NCBI RefSeq assembly: GCF_001955695.1
Contig: NZ_CP019236.1
Coordinates: 1 to 64,000, forward strand
Reading direction: 5' to 3'
DNA from: Rhodoferax koreense
Lineage (GTDB): Bacteria > Pseudomonadota > Gammaproteobacteria > Burkholderiales > Burkholderiaceae_C
Length of the DNA: 64,000 bases
This document shows positions 62,054 to 64,000 of this stretch, one piece after another; positions within the stretch are counted from its first letter, which is position 1; the number at the start of each line of letters is the position of its first letter. The notes beneath the pieces were generated by a model. That model did no database searches. It was not told the origin of the DNA and worked only from the letters and a program-made list of their open reading frames with translations. A program made the translations under genes and the position numbers.

Positions 62054-63987
62054 GACGACACCGTCTCCGGGTCGATGCCCGGTGGCATGGCCTCGGCCTG
62101 CGGGTCGAGCGCGCCGGACTTGAAATACGGATCGCTGCGCTTCCAGTCTGCCAGGTCGAGCAGGTAGTTCCAGTAGGCTTCGTCGTGGAAGGCGTAGCCC
62201 TGGCCGACGGTGAGGTCGTAGCTGAGGACTTGCGATACCGGCCCCGCCCCGTCAACGCCATACCGAAGGATCTGCGCGTGGTTGGTCGGCGACACTACCT
62301 CCTGGCCGACTTTCTGCTCCAGACGTTGCGCGAGTTCCAGGTCGGTCTCGTAACGCGTGCTCGGCAGGCCACAAGCGTCCACGCACGGCACCTTCTGCTT
62401 CGTGGCGGGCAGTTTTTCCCGATCCTGGTACTTCAGGAATTCTTTCCAGGTGGCTTGCTGTTCGGTATTGGCCTCGATGGCCGGTTGATCGCCTTTGGCC
62501 GGGCGCGCCGCGCCGCTGAACAACACGGCCTTCGCATCGAAGTCGTCGCCCAGCACCGCCGGCTCAGGGACCACCGGCGCGTTGATGTAGACGGATTCGC
62601 TCTCGCCGTGGTCGCCGCGCGGGCTGAGGTCGCCATGGACGGTGGTGACCAGCAGCATCCTCTCTGAAGCGACGCGCCACTGCGTGTTCGGGCTGTTGCC
62701 GTCGAGGTAGTGCCAGTTCTCGTTTTCCGTGATCAAGGCGCCGCCGGAGCCGGTCCGCCATTGCACGCCGGCGTCGCCGGAGGCCGCCTGGGTGCGTTCC
62801 ATCTGGCTGTAGAAATAGCGCTGTTTGTAGCCGGTGCGCGCGCCCACTGCGGGGTTGTGGTCATTGTTGCTGCCGCGCACGAAAAGCCGCTGCATCACGT
62901 TGGCGCCGAGCTGGTTGTTACCGGCATCGAAGTACTTGGTGGGCAGGCCGCGCCAGCCGATGCCCTCGACGGCGGAGACGCCGATCACCCGGTCGGCGGG
63001 GTTGAAGTTCACGAACAGCTTGCCGCGGTTGTCGCGCTTGTGCTGCGGCACGCTCCACCAGCGCAGTTCGCCCTTCACGGGTGCCGCGCCGATCTCGGCC
63101 CGCCAGTCGGGGTTGTCGGCCGGCTGGTGGATGAAGATCACGTCGTCATGGATATGGGCCGGCGTGTGTTCACGCGTGCAGGCGGCGTCCGGCGCGGGCC
63201 GGTAGGTGAACTGGGTCTTGGATTCGTTGACGATGGCCGCGGCGTTGGCAAAGGTCTTCAGCCGCGCCGCCGCGCTCTGCACTTCCTTGCCGCCGTTGGC
63301 GGCCGTGAGGAAGTCGGTGGCGAAGGTGTCGAAGCGGTAGGGGGAACTGTTGAGGATGACGGTATCAGGCCCGCGCAGGCCGCTTTGCTTCCCATAGAAC
63401 AAGGCGCACAGCGCCACCATCGTGCCCTGGCTGTGGGCCACGATGTTGATGGGCTCGTTGGGGAAGTCGGTGCGGATGGTGCTCACCAGATGGGCCAGGC
63501 GGCGCGCGGCGTGGGCGTAGTACAGGCGCGGCGGGCAGGGCGTGAGCTTGCGCCCGAGCACGGGGTTGATCCAGTTCACGTCGATCAGCCCGATCTTCGG
63601 GTTGAAGCCCTCCTTGCGCCAGAAGGACAGCAGGTCGTTGGTACCGTTCTGGAACGGGCCACCGCCCCAACTGCCGTCCCGCTCCAAGGGGTTGCCGTAT
63701 TGGTCGGTGATGGCGTCGGGGGAGCCGACGACCTCTTTCTTGACGATCTGTTTTTGGGCGTCGCGGGCGGCGCTGTAGCCCCAGTAGAAGGGGATGATGG
63801 GGGAGTTGGGTTTTTTGCCCGCCTCCGTTTTATCTTTGAAACGTTTGCTGACGGGATCTACCGTCGCACTGGTCAAATCAGTCCGGCCAAGGCGGTAGTT
63901 CAAACCCAAACAAAACTGCGCGGCGGCATCGCCGTACCACTCACCCTCGGAATTCACCCCATGCACGAAAATGATCGTGCCAGGCAT
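62050..63987 (-). CDS. Tle3-like T6SS phospholipase effector
   Basis: A 645-residue alpha/beta-hydrolase with IIFVHGVNSEGEW at the start, a nucleophile elbow IVAHSQGTM (Ser186) and a DUF3274-type C-terminal part. This matches the Tle3 family of type VI secretion phospholipases, which attack membranes of rival cells. It is first in the run with a Tla3-like adaptor and PAAR. The ATG at 63987 may not be the true start: the frame stays open to the window edge, so the N-terminus could be outside. No immunity gene (Tli3) or VgrG is visible in the window, and both may lie past the edge. Confidence 0.85.
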   Translation of the reverse strand: MPGTIIFVHGVNSEGEWYGDAAAQFCLGLNYRLGRTDLTSATVDPVSKRFKDKTEAGKKPNSPIIPFYWGYSAARDAQKQIVKKEVVGSPDAITDQYGNPLERDGSWGGGPFQNGTNDLLSFWRKEGFNPKIGLIDVNWINPVLGRKLTPCPPRLYYAHAARRLAHLVSTIRTDFPNEPINIVAHSQGTMVALCALFYGKQSGLRGPDTVILNSSPYRFDTFATDFLTAANGGKEVQSAAARLKTFANAAAIVNESKTQFTYRPAPDAACTREHTPAHIHDDVIFIHQPADNPDWRAEIGAAPVKGELRWWSVPQHKRDNRGKLFVNFNPADRVIGVSAVEGIGWRGLPTKYFDAGNNQLGANVMQRLFVRGSNNDHNPAVGARTGYKQRYFYSQMERTQAASGDAGVQWRTGSGGALITENENWHYLDGNSPNTQWRVASERMLLVTTVHGDLSPRGDHGESESVYINAPVVPEPAVLGDDFDAKAVLFSGAARPAKGDQPAIEANTEQQATWKEFLKYQDREKLPATKQKVPCVDACGLPSTRYETDLELAQRLEQKVGQEVVSPTNHAQILRYGVDGAGPVSQVLSYDLTVGQGYAFHDEAYWNYLLDLADWKRSDPYFKSGALDPQAEAMPPGIDPETVSS

Positions 63988-64000
63988 CAGGTGCGGAATG

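Overview
The window is a GC-rich chromosomal segment of a betaproteobacterium, most likely a member of the Comamonadaceae (Burkholderiales). The basis is the dnaA-dnaN-gyrB start, the long proteobacterial-type GyrB, a Bug/TctC-type binding protein, a QueE with the CX14CX2C cluster motif and many LysR regulators. dnaA starts at base 1, so the contig was probably linearised there and the main oriC should lie just outside the left edge. Species cannot be decided from the sequence alone. No rRNA, tRNA, CRISPR array, transposase or prophage was seen, and no gene-free stretch exceeds about 240 bases.

1-6226 holds the replication block dnaA, dnaN, gyrB, followed directly by a lower-GC gene for a DUF3883/NOV_C nuclease-like protein. 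6321-7775 has a small DUF4124 membrane protein and a PAP2-type phosphatase. 7946-17570 is a catabolic locus. A polar amino-acid-type ABC transporter, a hydantoinase-family amidohydrolase, an SDR lacking the usual catalytic Tyr/Lys, a DapA-family lyase and a LysR regulator lie on the minus strand. A hydantoin/aspartate racemase (frameshifted in this sequence) and an FAD-linked 2-hydroxyacid dehydrogenase are divergent on the plus strand. Two near-identical 15-bp dyads (TTAAC-N5-GTTAA) flank the LysR gene and look like its operators.

17610-32662 is mixed: cardiolipin synthase-like, OafA-like acyltransferase, low-molecular-weight tyrosine phosphatase, a LysR regulator, a double carboxymuconolactone decarboxylase, the queuosine pair queE-queD, small conserved proteins, an exonuclease, DAHP synthase, and a MocR regulator divergent from an AhpD-cupin-MFS operon. 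32685-44167 contains a fatty acid hydroxylase and two very large paralogous PAS/GAF/GGDEF/EAL proteins. Between these two lies a YqjI/YqjH-like pair (His-rich PadR regulator plus siderophore-interacting ferric reductase) with a perfect 9-bp inverted-repeat operator.

44168-59638 carries transport, redox and regulatory genes: AKR-MFS with LysR, argO-argP, AKR, metallophosphoesterase, a PEP-CTERM protein, an EEP-family hydrolase, a Bug protein divergent from a fumarase-superfamily lyase, a GntR-type regulator, YbfB-like MFS, AI-2E family transporter, and a glutaredoxin-fold protein with no CxxC. 59682-63987 has a Spy-like periplasmic protein and a type VI secretion effector module on the minus strand: Tle3-like phospholipase, Tla3-like adaptor and PAAR tip protein. 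The 5' part of that module probably continues past the right edge.
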